64,000 bases of DNA from assembly GCF_003253735.1 (NCBI RefSeq), contig NZ_QKYW01000009.1, forward strand, positions 1 to 64,000, written 5' to 3'. The notes under the pieces were generated by a model. The model did not search any database, was not told the origin of the DNA, and saw nothing but the letters and a program-made list of their open reading frames with translations. The first letter of the stretch is position 1. Each line of letters begins with the position of its first letter. This DNA comes from Pseudomonas sp. URMO17WK12:I2. Lineage in GTDB: Bacteria; Pseudomonadota; Gammaproteobacteria; Pseudomonadales; Pseudomonadaceae. Shown here in pieces: positions 41,379-49,740 of the stretch. Both the position numbers and the translations under genes were made by a program.

Positions 41379-43117
41379 AAAAAGTCCTGATAGCCAACCG
41401 CGGTGAAATCGCCGTGCGCATCGCCCGCGCCTGCCGCGACCACGGTGTGGCCTCGGTGGCCGTGTATGCGAATGCCGATATCGACGCCCTGCACGTGCGC
41501 CACGCCGACGAAGCCTATGGGCTGGACGGCGAGCGCCCGGCCGACACCTACCTGAACATCGACAAGCTGCTGGCCATCGCCAAGCGCGCCGGCGCCGATG
41601 CCGTGCACCCCGGCTACGGCTTTCTCTCCGAGCGCGCCGACTTTGCCCGCGCCGTACAAGGCGCCGGGCTGATCTGGATCGGCCCGAACCCGGCAACCAT
41701 CGACGTGCTCGGCGACAAGGTGCAAGCCCGCAAGCTCGCCCAGCAGGTTGGCGCGCCCCTGGTGGCCGGCACCCCCGGGCCGGTGCAGAGCGCCGCCGAG
41801 GTGCTGGCCTTTGCCGAGCAGCACGGCCTGCCAATCGCCATCAAGGCCGCATTCGGCGGTGGCGGACGCGGCATGAAGGTCGCCTGGCGCATGGACGAAG
41901 TGGCCGAGCTGTATGCCTCGGCGGTGCGCGAAGCCGAAGCCGCCTTCGGGCGCGGCGAATGCTTCGTCGAGCAGTTCCTCGACCGCCCGCGGCATATCGA
42001 AGCCCAGGTGATCGCCGATGCCCATGGCAACGTGGTGGTGGTCGGCACCCGCGACTGCTCGCTGCAACGCCGCAACCAGAAGCTGGTGGAAGAAGCCCCG
42101 GCCCCCTTCATCAGCGAAGAGCAGCGCCAGCGCATTCACCAGTCAGCCCACGACATCTGCGCCAAGGCCGGCTATGTCGGGGCCGGCACCGTGGAATACC
42201 TGCTCAGCGCCGACGGCACCCTGTCGTTCCTGGAAGTGAACACCCGCCTGCAGGTCGAGCATCCGGTGACCGAGGAAACCGCCGGCGTCGACCTGGTGAT
42301 CGAACAGCTACGTGTCGCCGACGGCCTGCCGCTGTCGTTCAGGGAGACGCCGACTCCGCGCGGCCACAGCTTCGAGTTCCGCATCAACGCCGAGGATGCC
42401 GGCAAGGGTTTTCTACCCACCCCGGGCAAGATCAGTGAATTCCGCGCACCGAGTGGCCCGGGCGTGCGCCTGGACAGCGGCGTGGAAAGCGGCTCCAGCG
42501 TGCCCGGCACCTTCGACTCGATGATGGCCAAGCTGATCGTCACCGGCGCCACCCGCGAGCAGGCCATCGCCCGCGCGCGCCGCGCCCTGGCCGAGTTCCA
42601 GATCGAGGGCATCGCCTCGGTACTGCCCTTCCACCGCGCGGTGATGGACCACGACGATTTCACCGGCGGCGGCTTCGCTGTGCACACGCGCTGGATCGAG
42701 ACCGACTTCGCCGAGCAGATCACCCTGGCGCCGCGCACCTTGCCGGTGGCCGGCGATGCGGTGCTGCGCACCTTTATCGAGATCGACGGCAAGCGCCACG
42801 AACTGGGCCTGCCCAGCGCCCTGCTGCAAGGTTTGGCGCCGCTGGACGGCAACGCCCAGGCGGCGGCTCAGGTAGCAACTGGGGCCGCTGCGCCGGCTGC
42901 CGAAGACGGCCTGGTCAGCGCGCCGATCTCCGGCAACCTGCACGCCTGGCTGGTCGAGGACGGCGCCCAGGTCAAAGCCGGCGAGGTGATCGCAGTGATG
43001 GAAGCCATGAAGATGGAAACCCAGGTCACCGCGCCCGCAGACGGCACCCTGCGCATCCGCGAACAGGCCGGGGCTTATCTGGAGGCCGGGGCGGCGTTGG
43101 CCAAGCTGGAGAACTAA
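41375..43117 (+). CDS. Biotin carboxylase fused to biotin carboxyl carrier domain
   Basis: The 580-residue protein of the acetyl/propionyl-CoA carboxylase alpha-subunit type has an N-terminal biotin carboxylase (KVLIANRGEIAVRIARAC, ATP-grasp AFGGGGRGMK, EQFLDRPRHIEAQV, FLEVNTRLQVEHPVTEE) and a C-terminal biotinyl domain with Lys546 in MEAMKME. It is the last gene of the pxp operon, coupled by ATGA. No CoA carboxyltransferase partner lies nearby; the PxpC half of the preceding gene is related to urea-amidolyase-type carboxyltransferases. The acceptor substrate is therefore open. Confidence 0.9.
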   Translation: MKKVLIANRGEIAVRIARACRDHGVASVAVYANADIDALHVRHADEAYGLDGERPADTYLNIDKLLAIAKRAGADAVHPGYGFLSERADFARAVQGAGLIWIGPNPATIDVLGDKVQARKLAQQVGAPLVAGTPGPVQSAAEVLAFAEQHGLPIAIKAAFGGGGRGMKVAWRMDEVAELYASAVREAEAAFGRGECFVEQFLDRPRHIEAQVIADAHGNVVVVGTRDCSLQRRNQKLVEEAPAPFISEEQRQRIHQSAHDICAKAGYVGAGTVEYLLSADGTLSFLEVNTRLQVEHPVTEETAGVDLVIEQLRVADGLPLSFRETPTPRGHSFEFRINAEDAGKGFLPTPGKISEFRAPSGPGVRLDSGVESGSSVPGTFDSMMAKLIVTGATREQAIARARRALAEFQIEGIASVLPFHRAVMDHDDFTGGGFAVHTRWIETDFAEQITLAPRTLPVAGDAVLRTFIEIDGKRHELGLPSALLQGLAPLDGNAQAAAQVATGAAAPAAEDGLVSAPISGNLHAWLVEDGAQVKAGEVIAVMEAMKMETQVTAPADGTLRIREQAGAYLEAGAALAKLEN

Positions 43118-43193
43118 AGCGCACAGCAGCCAAGTGGGGTGGATCGGGGCGCTTAGCCGACGCTCTTTTCATCCACCATCTTGCCGAACTCAT

Positions 43194-43223
43194 GGTGGAC
43201 GGATAAAGCGTCGTCCACCCTAC
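43194..43223 (-). repeat. 30-bp repeat, copy 1 (inverted relative to copy 2)
   Basis: On the minus strand it reads GTAGGGTGGACGACGCTT, then TAT, then CCGTCCACC. The copy at 45326-45355 is the same except for a 3-base difference (CAC). Each copy is itself palindromic at its ends (GGTGGAC / GTCCACC). The pair brackets trpE in opposite orientation. Confidence 0.8.
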
Positions 43224-43412
43224 GGCCTGCTCGCTTCGCTACGAGCGGCCGGCGTCCCGATCCGCCCTACGAGCAGCGCGGTAGGGCGTACTCGCGAAGC
43301 AGTACGCCGTTGCCCTTGTGCCAGGATCAGCATGGTTTGGCGGACTGTTCGCTTAGGCTCCTGAGCCCGCCCTACGTACTGAGACACGGAGCATGCAGAG
43401 ACCAGCAGCTTT

Positions 43413-43477
43413 CTGTGGGAACGGGCGGGGCGCCCAGTTCATGCCCGTGATTTCGCGCGCATGGCGCGCTCCCACAG
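43413..43477. repeat. REP-type palindromic element
   Basis: Ends CTGTGGGA (43413-43420) and TCCCACAG (43470-43477) are exact inverted repeats enclosing GC-rich arms such as CGCGCGCATGGCGCG. Similar GTGGGAGCG palindromes are widespread REP elements in Pseudomonas. Confidence 0.75.
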
Positions 43478-43508
43478 GGTGGTCGGGTTCCCGACTCGCG
43501 CGCAAAAG

Positions 43509-43532
43509 AAAGGGCAGCCTAGGCTGCCCTTT
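43509..43532 (-). terminator. trpE terminator
   Basis: The perfect palindrome AAAGGGCAGCC / GGCTGCCCTTT is followed on the minus strand by TTTCTTTT-like sequence, 17 bp after the trpE stop. Confidence 0.9.
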
Positions 43533-43548
43533 TCGCTGTCCACTCGGA

Positions 43549-45027
43549 TCAGAGCGAACCCTGCTCCGCCAGGGCCACGGCCCTGAACATGGCGCGGCGC
43601 TTGTTGAGGGTTTCTTCCCACTCAAGGGCCGGTACCGAGTCGGCGACGATGCCGGCGCCGGCCTGCACATGCAGCTCGCCGTCCTTGATCACCGCGGTGC
43701 GGATGGCGATGGCGGTGTCCATGTTGCCGTTCCAGGCGTAGTAACCGACTGCGCCGCCGTAGACGCCGCGCTTGACCGGCTCCAACTCGTCGATGATCTC
43801 CATGGCGCGAATCTTCGGTGCTCCGGACAGGGTGCCGGCCGGCAGGATGGCGCGCAGGGCGTCCATCGAGGTCAGGCCCTGCTTCAGCTCGCCGGTGACG
43901 TTGGAGACGATGTGCATGACGTTGGAATAACGCTCGATGACCATCTTCTCGGTCAGCTTCACCGAGCCGATCTCCGAAACGCGGCCGGTATCGTTGCGGC
44001 CCAGGTCGATGAGCATCAGGTGCTCGGCGACTTCCTTGGCATCGGCCAGCAGGTCGTGCTCGAGCGCCAGGTCCTGTTCCTCGGTGGCGCCGCGCGGGCG
44101 GGTGCCGGCGATGGGCCGCACGGTGACCAGATTGTCCTCGACGCGCACCAGTACTTCCGGCGACGAGCCGACTACATGGAAATCGCCGAAGTTGAAGAAG
44201 TACATGTAAGGCGTCGGATTGATGCAGCGCAATGCGCGGTACAGGTCGATGGGCGCGGCCTTGAAGGGGATCGACATGCGCTGGGAAATCACCACCTGCA
44301 TGCAGTCGCCGGCCAGGATGTAATCCTTGATGGCATCCACCGAACGTTCGTAATCCTCGCGGCTGAAGCTGGAGCGAAACGCCGGTTCCGCGCCCGCCGG
44401 TTTGTTCAGGTCCACGCCCAGGCGCGGTGTGAACGGCTGACGCAGCTTGTGCAGGATGTCCTGCAACTGCTGCTGGCCACGGGCGAAGGCATCCGCCTCG
44501 GCCGGGTCGGCCAGCACGATGGCGTGCATCTTGCCGGCCAGGTTGTCGAACACCACCACGGCATCGGAGACGTTGAGCAGGATATCCGGCGTGCCCAGCG
44601 CGTCGGGGTTCACCCCGGCGGCCAGCTTGGGCTCGACGTAACGCACGCTGTCGTAGGCGAAGTAGCCAACCAGGCCGCCATTGAAGCGCGGCAGGCCGGC
44701 GATGGTCGGCACCTTGTAGCGCGCCTTGAACTCCTCGACGAAGGCCAGCGGGTCGGCACAGTCATGACGCTCGACTTCCACCCCATCGGTGGTGATCACC
44801 ACCTGGTGGCCATGCACGCGCAGCACGGTGCGCGCTGGCAGGCCGATGATCGAGTAACGGCCCCATTTCTCGCCGCCCTGCACGGATTCGAGCAGGTAGG
44901 AGTTGGGCGCATCGGCCAGCTTCAGGTAGATCGACAGCGGCGTGTCGAAGTCGGCGATGGTTTCGCAGGCGAGCGGAATGCGGTTGTAGCCTTCGGCGGC
45001 CAAACGCAGGAATTCTTCGTGGATCAT
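43549..45027 (-). CDS. trpE: Anthranilate synthase component I
   Basis: Chorismate-using subunit, 492 residues. The Trp feedback-site motif is seen as LLESVQGGEKWGRYSIIG near residue 45. Chorismate-binding motifs follow: GDCMQVVISQR, PTPYMYFF, GSSPEVLVR, PIAGTRPRG, HLMLIDLGRND, PAGTLSGAPKIRAMEII and GIVADSVP. The partner trpG lies on the other side of the island. A 14-residue Trp-containing leader peptide 65 bp upstream indicates attenuation. Confidence 0.96.
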   Translation of the reverse strand: MIHEEFLRLAAEGYNRIPLACETIADFDTPLSIYLKLADAPNSYLLESVQGGEKWGRYSIIGLPARTVLRVHGHQVVITTDGVEVERHDCADPLAFVEEFKARYKVPTIAGLPRFNGGLVGYFAYDSVRYVEPKLAAGVNPDALGTPDILLNVSDAVVVFDNLAGKMHAIVLADPAEADAFARGQQQLQDILHKLRQPFTPRLGVDLNKPAGAEPAFRSSFSREDYERSVDAIKDYILAGDCMQVVISQRMSIPFKAAPIDLYRALRCINPTPYMYFFNFGDFHVVGSSPEVLVRVEDNLVTVRPIAGTRPRGATEEQDLALEHDLLADAKEVAEHLMLIDLGRNDTGRVSEIGSVKLTEKMVIERYSNVMHIVSNVTGELKQGLTSMDALRAILPAGTLSGAPKIRAMEIIDELEPVKRGVYGGAVGYYAWNGNMDTAIAIRTAVIKDGELHVQAGAGIVADSVPALEWEETLNKRRAMFRAVALAEQGSL

Positions 45028-45068
45028 GATCAGCCTCGTGGCGTGAGAAATCGGTCAGGTGCAAACGG

Positions 45069-45083
45069 GCCGCGCGTAGCGGC
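45069..45083 (-). promoter_or_regulatory. Candidate attenuator hairpin before trpE
   Basis: 5-bp stem GCCGC / GCGGC with a 5-nt loop, starting 9 bases after the stop of the trpE leader peptide and followed on the minus strand by CCGTTTG. A weak terminator at best; the antiterminator pairing was not resolved. Confidence 0.35.
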
Positions 45084-45091
45084 AGGGAATG

Positions 45092-45136
45092 TCAGGCGCG
45101 CCAGCGCCAACGGGCCAGGGCCTTGATGACTTTCAT
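45092..45136 (-). CDS. trpE leader peptide (attenuator)
   Basis: Fourteen codons, MKVIKALARWRWRA, with two Trp codons in the same Arg-Trp-Arg-Trp-Arg-Ala ending as the trpG leader. Twelve of 14 codons agree in kind with the trpG leader, and the 3' DNA is nearly identical, which argues for selection and probably common origin. It should couple trpE transcription to charged tRNA-Trp. Confidence 0.85.
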   Translation of the reverse strand: MKVIKALARWRWRA

Positions 45137-45247
45137 CCAGAGTTTGCAGCTAACCACCACGGTGCGATCTCGACAGGCGGGAGATAAGGAGAGCGGCCAA
45201 AGTAGCAGCTACAAGCCAAGCGCTGCAAGCGGGGCAACGCGATGGCG

Positions 45248-45307
45248 TGGAGGAGCGGATTTATCCGCCAACCTGGCGATGAAGATCGCGGAAAATCCGC
45301 TCCCACA
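45248..45307. repeat. REP-type palindromic element
   Basis: Outer arms around GGAGCGGATTT (left) and AAATCCGCTCC (right) form an inverted repeat enclosing GCCAACCTGGCGATGAAGAT. Same GGAGCGGATT style as common Pseudomonas REP sequences. Confidence 0.75.
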
Positions 45308-45325
45308 AAAGCCGAATGGCAGGTC

Positions 45326-45355
45326 GTAGGGTGGACGACGCTTCACCCGTCCACC
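45326..45355 (+). repeat. 30-bp repeat, copy 2
   Basis: GTAGGGTGGACGACGCTT, CAC, CCGTCCACC on the plus strand; partner of 43194-43223 in opposite orientation, 27 of 30 positions being the same. Confidence 0.8.
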
Positions 45356-45395
45356 GACAAGGTCGCGCCGGTGGATCGATAAATGGCCATCAGCC

Positions 45396-46076
45396 CTACA
45401 GCAGCTCGGCGAGGCTATCGACCACCAGCTGCGGTGCTTCTTCGGCCACCGGGCGGCCATGGTTGTAGCCGTAGCTGACCGCCACGCAGGGCACGCCGGC
45501 GGCGCGGGCCGCCAGCACGTCAGTGCGCGAATCACCGACGAACAGCGACTGCGCCTGGCTGACACCCGCCAGGCGCATCACCTGCAGCAGGGCAGCCGGG
45601 TCGGGCTTCTGCTGCGGCAGGGTATCGCCGCCGATGATCCAGCGGAAATAACCGCCCAGGCCGACCTGTTCCAGCAGCGGCGCAACGAAACGCTCCGGTT
45701 TGTTGGTCACCACCGCCAGTTCGACGGCAGCGGTACTCAGGGCTTCCAGCAGCTCGTGCACGCCCGGGTACAGGGTGATCAGCTCGTGGCAATCGGCATA
45801 GATATCGAGAAAGCGCGCCAGCGCCTCTTCGGTTTCAGCCTCGCCCACCGCCGAATGATCCAGGCCACCGGCCAGGGCACGACGCACCAGCACACGGGCG
45901 CCATTGCCGACCCATTGGCGCACGCGCTCGACACCGGCAGGCTTACGCCCCAGTTCGACCAGCATGCGGTCGACGGCGGTGGCCAGGTCCGGCACCGAGT
46001 CCACCAGGGTGCCGTCCAGGTCGAACATCACCAGGCGCGGCAGCTCACCGGCGCACAGCGCGCGCAACGGTTTCAT
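45396..46076 (-). CDS. gph: Phosphoglycolate phosphatase
   Basis: HAD-superfamily phosphatase of 226 residues: motif I MFDLDGTLVDSVPD (nucleophile Asp), motif II VVTNKPERF, and motif III/IV KPDPAALLQVM ... FVGDSRTDVLAA. It removes 2-phosphoglycolate made during DNA repair. Its ATG overlaps the rpe stop by 4 bp. Same rpe-gph-trpE order as PA0607-PA0609. Confidence 0.92.
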   Translation of the reverse strand: MKPLRALCAGELPRLVMFDLDGTLVDSVPDLATAVDRMLVELGRKPAGVERVRQWVGNGARVLVRRALAGGLDHSAVGEAETEEALARFLDIYADCHELITLYPGVHELLEALSTAAVELAVVTNKPERFVAPLLEQVGLGGYFRWIIGGDTLPQQKPDPAALLQVMRLAGVSQAQSLFVGDSRTDVLAARAAGVPCVAVSYGYNHGRPVAEEAPQLVVDSLAELL

Positions 46077-46747
46077 CCACGCACCCCGGCCAGTTCGGCG
46101 CGCATGGCGTCGATCACCGCCTTGTAGTCCGGCTGGTTGAAGATCGCCGAGCCGGCGACGAAGGTGTCGGCGCCCGCCGCGGCGATCTCGCGGATATTCT
46201 GCACGTTGACGCCGCCGTCGATTTCCAGGCGGATCTCGCGGCCGCTGGCGTCGATCAGCGCACGGGCTTCACGCAGCTTGTCGAGAGTGCCGGGGATGAA
46301 CTTCTGCCCGCCGAAGCCGGGGTTGACGCTCATCAAGAGGATCATGTCGACCTTATCCATCACGTACTTGAGCACGTCCAGCGGGGTGGCCGGGTTGAAT
46401 ACCAGGCCGGCCTTGGCGCCACCGGCCTTGATCAGTTGCAGGGAACGGTCGACGTGCTCGCTGGCTTCCGGGTGGAAGGTGATGTACGAGGCGCCGGCCT
46501 CGATGAAGTCGCCGATGATGCGATCCACCGGCTTGACCATCAGGTGAGCGTCGATGGGCGCGGTGATGCCGTACTTGCGCAGCGCCGAGCAGACCATCGG
46601 GCCGATGGTCAGGTTGGGCACGTAATGGTTGTCCATGACATCGAAATGCACGATGTCCGCCCCGGCGGCGAGTACGTTGTCCACTTCCTCACCCAGGCGG
46701 GCGAAGTCGGCGGAAAGGATCGACGGGGCGATGGCGAAGGGTTGCAT
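46073..46747 (-). CDS. rpe: Ribulose-phosphate 3-epimerase
   Basis: Pentose-phosphate pathway TIM barrel of 224 residues. Motifs: APSILSADFARLGEE, VHFDVMDNHYVPNLTIGP, DAHLMVKP, HPEASEHVDR, LLMSVNPGFGGQKFIP and EIDGGVN, holding the metal-binding His and Asp residues. The upstream untranslated region carries palindromic element A, whose end touches the ribosome-binding site (AGAGGTG). Confidence 0.95.
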   Translation of the reverse strand: MQPFAIAPSILSADFARLGEEVDNVLAAGADIVHFDVMDNHYVPNLTIGPMVCSALRKYGITAPIDAHLMVKPVDRIIGDFIEAGASYITFHPEASEHVDRSLQLIKAGGAKAGLVFNPATPLDVLKYVMDKVDMILLMSVNPGFGGQKFIPGTLDKLREARALIDASGREIRLEIDGGVNVQNIREIAAAGADTFVAGSAIFNQPDYKAVIDAMRAELAGVRG

Positions 46748-46756
46748 GGCGCACCT

Positions 46757-46901
46757 CTGAGAACCGATTTGGGATCTCGCGAGCTAGAGCCGGGCTAGGC
46801 AAAAACTGGCGAGGAAGCGGAGTTTACTGAAGTAAATGAGCATTCCGAGCCTGTTTTTAACGACGCCTGGCCGACGCGCAGCAGATCGCAAACGGTTCGT
46901 A
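46757..46901 (+). repeat. Palindromic element A (about 145 bp)
   Basis: Imperfect inverted repeat along its whole length. Ends: GAACCG...GATCT (46761-46777) against AGATCGCAAACGGTTC (46882-46897). Apex: GGAAGCGGAGTTTAC, loop TGAA, GTAAATGAGCATTCC (46813-46846). It shares CTCGCGAGCTAGAGC and GCCGACGCGCAGCAGA with element B (56002-56148). It lies 9 bp upstream of the rpe start on the opposite strand, and would be in the rpe leader. The remaining gap to 47082 shows no gene. Confidence 0.8.
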
Positions 46902-47082
46902 GTGCTTGATCACAGTGGCGCGCATTGTAGCGGCAGATGCGCCGGATGGCAGCGCCGCCTGACGGCGGCGCGCGCAAATGCCTCAGCCTGGCACTGCGTA
47001 GCCTGCGGTTGCGCGCATCGATACCCAGGGTGTCACTGCGCTTGACCCGGGCTACCCCGAACTCAAGCGCTCGCTCCACGGA

Positions 47083-48462
47083 TCACTCGCCGGGCGGCAG
47101 GTCCTTGGTAAAGGTCTGGTCGTTCTCGCCGCGGAACATCTGCGCGCCGTAGATCAGCGCGCACAAGCCGACGCCGATGGCGAAGGCCCAGCTGGCGCCC
47201 TTGATCGCCAGCACCGCGCCGATCACCCCGGCGATGCCCAGGTCACGCTGGCTGCGCGCCTCCATGATGCCCAGGCGCACGCTGACGTACCCCTGGATCA
47301 GCAGGGTCAGCGCCAGCGCCACGCCGAGAATCGGCTGCAGCAGGGTGACCACCGGCAGCAGCAACAGCCCGGTGTTGGTGCCCCAGCGAAACGAGCCGAC
47401 ACCGCCGTAGATGGACTTCATCGCCTGGGCGCCGCCCTTGAAGCGCTCGGTGATCACCACCTGCATGGCCGCCCACTGCGGCCCGCACATGGCCACGTCC
47501 GGGCCGAATACGCTCATGAAGGCGTTGCGACCACCGAAGATCAGGTGCGAGCGGTTGGGGTTGAAGTCGATCTTCTCGTCAGTGCGCACCTTGCCGCCTT
47601 CCTCGAGGATCGCCTTGTTGCTGAGCACGTCGCCGAACACCACCAGGTAGGCGGCCAGCACTGTGGGCAGCGCGGTGACGAACATCATCAACGGCGGCAT
47701 GCCGAGGCCGAACACGGTGTATTCGCGCCACAGGGTGACGAAGTCCGGCTTGCTGATGCCCCACTCGATGCTCGGCCACGGCGCCTCGCCAAAGATCGGC
47801 GCGACGAACACCGCCAGCAGGATGATCGGGAAGATGCCCAGCTTGGCGAAATTCCACCAGAAGCGGCTGCGCTTCTTCAGTTGCTGGAAGTGCAGGGAGA
47901 ACACCAGGTAGAAGGCGATGCCGACCGCGATGGAGATGGTCCAGGGGAAGGCATCGAAGCGCCCGCCCTCCTTGAATACGGTGACCACCGCACTGAGACC
48001 GGCGCCCATGATGATGCCGGCCTTGAGCGCCGAGGGCACCAGCGACACCACCTTGCGCGCCATGCCGGTCATGCCCAGGCCGATGGAAAATATCCCCAGC
48101 ATCAACTGGAAGGCGATCAGCGCATGCACCCGCTCCGGGCCCTCCGGGAACTGGCTGCAGTAGGCCATCAGCAGGGGGATCGCCGGGGTGATCCAGCCCG
48201 GTACCACCGGATCGCCGAGCAGATGGTGGGTCAGGTACAGCAGGCCGTTGAGCATGACCACCGCCAGCGCCACCTCGAACGGCATGCCGAGGAATTCGGT
48301 CATCAAGGGGATCGCTGCCAGGTCCACCGCGCACATGAGCAGGCCCTGCATGTAGTCGGAGACTTCGAAGCGGTAATGAATGAAAGGCAGGCGTACCTTG
48401 AACGGCCCCACTGGCCAGTACGGGGCTTCGACGCCCAGATCTTGTTGATGCGGTTCGGACAT
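47083..48462 (-). CDS. Predicted NCS2/SLC23-fold permease, substrate unknown
   Basis: The 459-residue polytopic membrane protein starts at MSEPHQQDL. It has about 12 hydrophobic segments and features such as LVPSALKAGIIMGAGLSAVVTVF and GRNAFMSVFGPDVAMCGPQWAAMQV that recall xanthine/uracil-type transporters. I do not recognise a specific family member. It lies 80 bp downstream of the iron alcohol dehydrogenase on the same strand and may transport its substrate or product. No good ribosome-binding site is seen; a TTG 12 bases upstream is an alternative start. Confidence 0.7.
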   Translation of the reverse strand: MSEPHQQDLGVEAPYWPVGPFKVRLPFIHYRFEVSDYMQGLLMCAVDLAAIPLMTEFLGMPFEVALAVVMLNGLLYLTHHLLGDPVVPGWITPAIPLLMAYCSQFPEGPERVHALIAFQLMLGIFSIGLGMTGMARKVVSLVPSALKAGIIMGAGLSAVVTVFKEGGRFDAFPWTISIAVGIAFYLVFSLHFQQLKKRSRFWWNFAKLGIFPIILLAVFVAPIFGEAPWPSIEWGISKPDFVTLWREYTVFGLGMPPLMMFVTALPTVLAAYLVVFGDVLSNKAILEEGGKVRTDEKIDFNPNRSHLIFGGRNAFMSVFGPDVAMCGPQWAAMQVVITERFKGGAQAMKSIYGGVGSFRWGTNTGLLLLPVVTLLQPILGVALALTLLIQGYVSVRLGIMEARSQRDLGIAGVIGAVLAIKGASWAFAIGVGLCALIYGAQMFRGENDQTFTKDLPPGE

Positions 48463-48497
48463 GTGAATTACCAATATTATTAGAGTTGTAAGCAGCG

Positions 48498-48518
48498 AGC
48501 CCCGGGCGGGCCGGGGCT
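48498..48518. terminator. Hairpin between alcohol dehydrogenase and permease genes
   Basis: 8-bp stem AGCCCCGG / CCGGGGCT with a 5-nt loop in the 80-bp gap. No T-run follows, so partial attenuation or an mRNA-stabilising structure is as likely as termination. Confidence 0.45.
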
Positions 48519-48542
48519 GTTAGTCAGGGATGTGAAACGGAT

Positions 48543-49691
48543 TCAGTAAGCGGCGCGGTAGATCTGCTCGATGTCGCCGGCGGTCAGGCGCCGCGGGTTG
48601 TTGCGCATCAGCCGGTCGATCTTGCAGGCCTCCTCGGCCATGGCCGGGATGGCGTCCTCGGGCACATTGAAACTGCGCATGCCCTTGGGAATGTCGACGC
48701 TGGCGCACAGCTCGGCCATGGCTTCGACGGCCAGATCGGCGGCAGCCTTGTCGCTCAGGCCGTAGGTCTGCACGCCCAGGGCGGCGGCGATCTCGGCCAT
48801 GCGTTCGACGCAGGCCAGCTTATTCCAGGCCATCACGTAAGGCAGCAGCAGTGCGTTGCTGACGCCGTGGGCGATGTTGAAGCGCCCGCCCAGTGGATAA
48901 GCCAGCGCGTGCACGGCGCCGACCCCGGCATTGCCGAAGGCCATGCCGGCCATCAGGCTGGCGGTGGCCATGTCTTCGCGCGCCTTGAGGTCGGCCGGAT
49001 TGGCGTAGGCCTTGGGCAGCGCCTTGGTAATCAGCTTGATGGCACCGATGGCCAGGGCATCGGTGATCGGCGAGGCATTCACCGACAGGTAGGATTCCAC
49101 CGCATGCACCAGGGCATCGACGCCGCTGGCGGCTGTCACGCTACGCGGGCAGGTCAGGGTCATCACCGGGCTGACCAGGGCCACGTCTGGCAGCAGATGG
49201 TCGCTGACGATGCCCTTTTTCAGCTGTGCCTGCTTGTCCGACAGGATCGACACGTTGGTCACTTCCGAGCCGGTGCCGGCCGTGGTCGGGATGGCGATCA
49301 GTGGCGGGCCCTTGCGCTTGACCTGATCGACGCCGAATAGCGTCTCCAGGGCGCCGTCATGACCGACGTAACCGGCCACTGCCTTGGCGATGTCGATGGC
49401 GCTGCCACCGCCGACGCCGATCAGGCCGTCATGGCCGCCATCGCGGTAGACCTTGGCGCAGGCCTCGACGATGGCGATTTCGGGCTCCGGTTCCACGCCG
49501 TCGAAAATGCCGTAGGCACGCTCGCCGAGCTGCTGGAGTACATGCTCCACGGTGCCGGATTTGATCAGGATGGCATCGGTGACGATCAGCGGGTTGGCGA
49601 TGTTCAAGCGGGGCAGTTCGTGCGCCAGTTGCTCGACGGCGCCCTGCCCGGTGAGCAGCTTGTTGGCGATCTTGAAGGCGGAAATAGTCAT
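48543..49691 (-). CDS. Iron-containing (group III) alcohol dehydrogenase
   Basis: The 382-residue product has the NAD-binding GVGGGSAIDIAKAVA, the AIPTTAGTGSEVT motif and the metal-binding region GVDALVHAVESYLS ... GNAGVGAVHALAYPLGGRFNIAHG containing the conserved Asp and His ligands. It oxidises primary alcohols or reduces aldehydes; the substrate is unknown. Two adjacent ATGs occur; the second (49691) has better spacing from AAGGG. It is preceded by a sigma-54-type promoter and enhancer and by a sigma-54 activator gene. Confidence 0.9.
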   Translation of the reverse strand: MTISAFKIANKLLTGQGAVEQLAHELPRLNIANPLIVTDAILIKSGTVEHVLQQLGERAYGIFDGVEPEPEIAIVEACAKVYRDGGHDGLIGVGGGSAIDIAKAVAGYVGHDGALETLFGVDQVKRKGPPLIAIPTTAGTGSEVTNVSILSDKQAQLKKGIVSDHLLPDVALVSPVMTLTCPRSVTAASGVDALVHAVESYLSVNASPITDALAIGAIKLITKALPKAYANPADLKAREDMATASLMAGMAFGNAGVGAVHALAYPLGGRFNIAHGVSNALLLPYVMAWNKLACVERMAEIAAALGVQTYGLSDKAAADLAVEAMAELCASVDIPKGMRSFNVPEDAIPAMAEEACKIDRLMRNNPRRLTAGDIEQIYRAAY

Positions 49692-49740
49692 CATCAGGCC
49701 CTTTTGTGCGTTGTCTTGCGGACGGGTTCGGGCCTGTCAT

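Larger units (their letters stand above)
43118..43508. other. Gene-free, repeat-rich segment after the pxp operon
   Basis: No credible gene. It holds a 30-bp repeat (43194-43223), a hairpin GGCGTACT / AGTACGCC (43285-43292 and 43301-43308), and a REP-type palindrome (43413-43477). Such mosaics are common between Pseudomonas operons. Confidence 0.7.
45137..45395. other. Gene-free segment between trpE leader and gph
   Basis: No supported gene. It contains a REP-type palindrome (45248-45307) and the second 30-bp repeat (45326-45355). The trpE promoter should be near 45150-45200 on the minus strand, but no consensus boxes stand out. Confidence 0.6.

Noticed and set aside
43118..43508. Small ORFs in the repeat-rich gap after the pxp operon
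   Set aside because: They cross REP-like repeats, have no ribosome-binding site and no codon bias like that of neighbouring genes.
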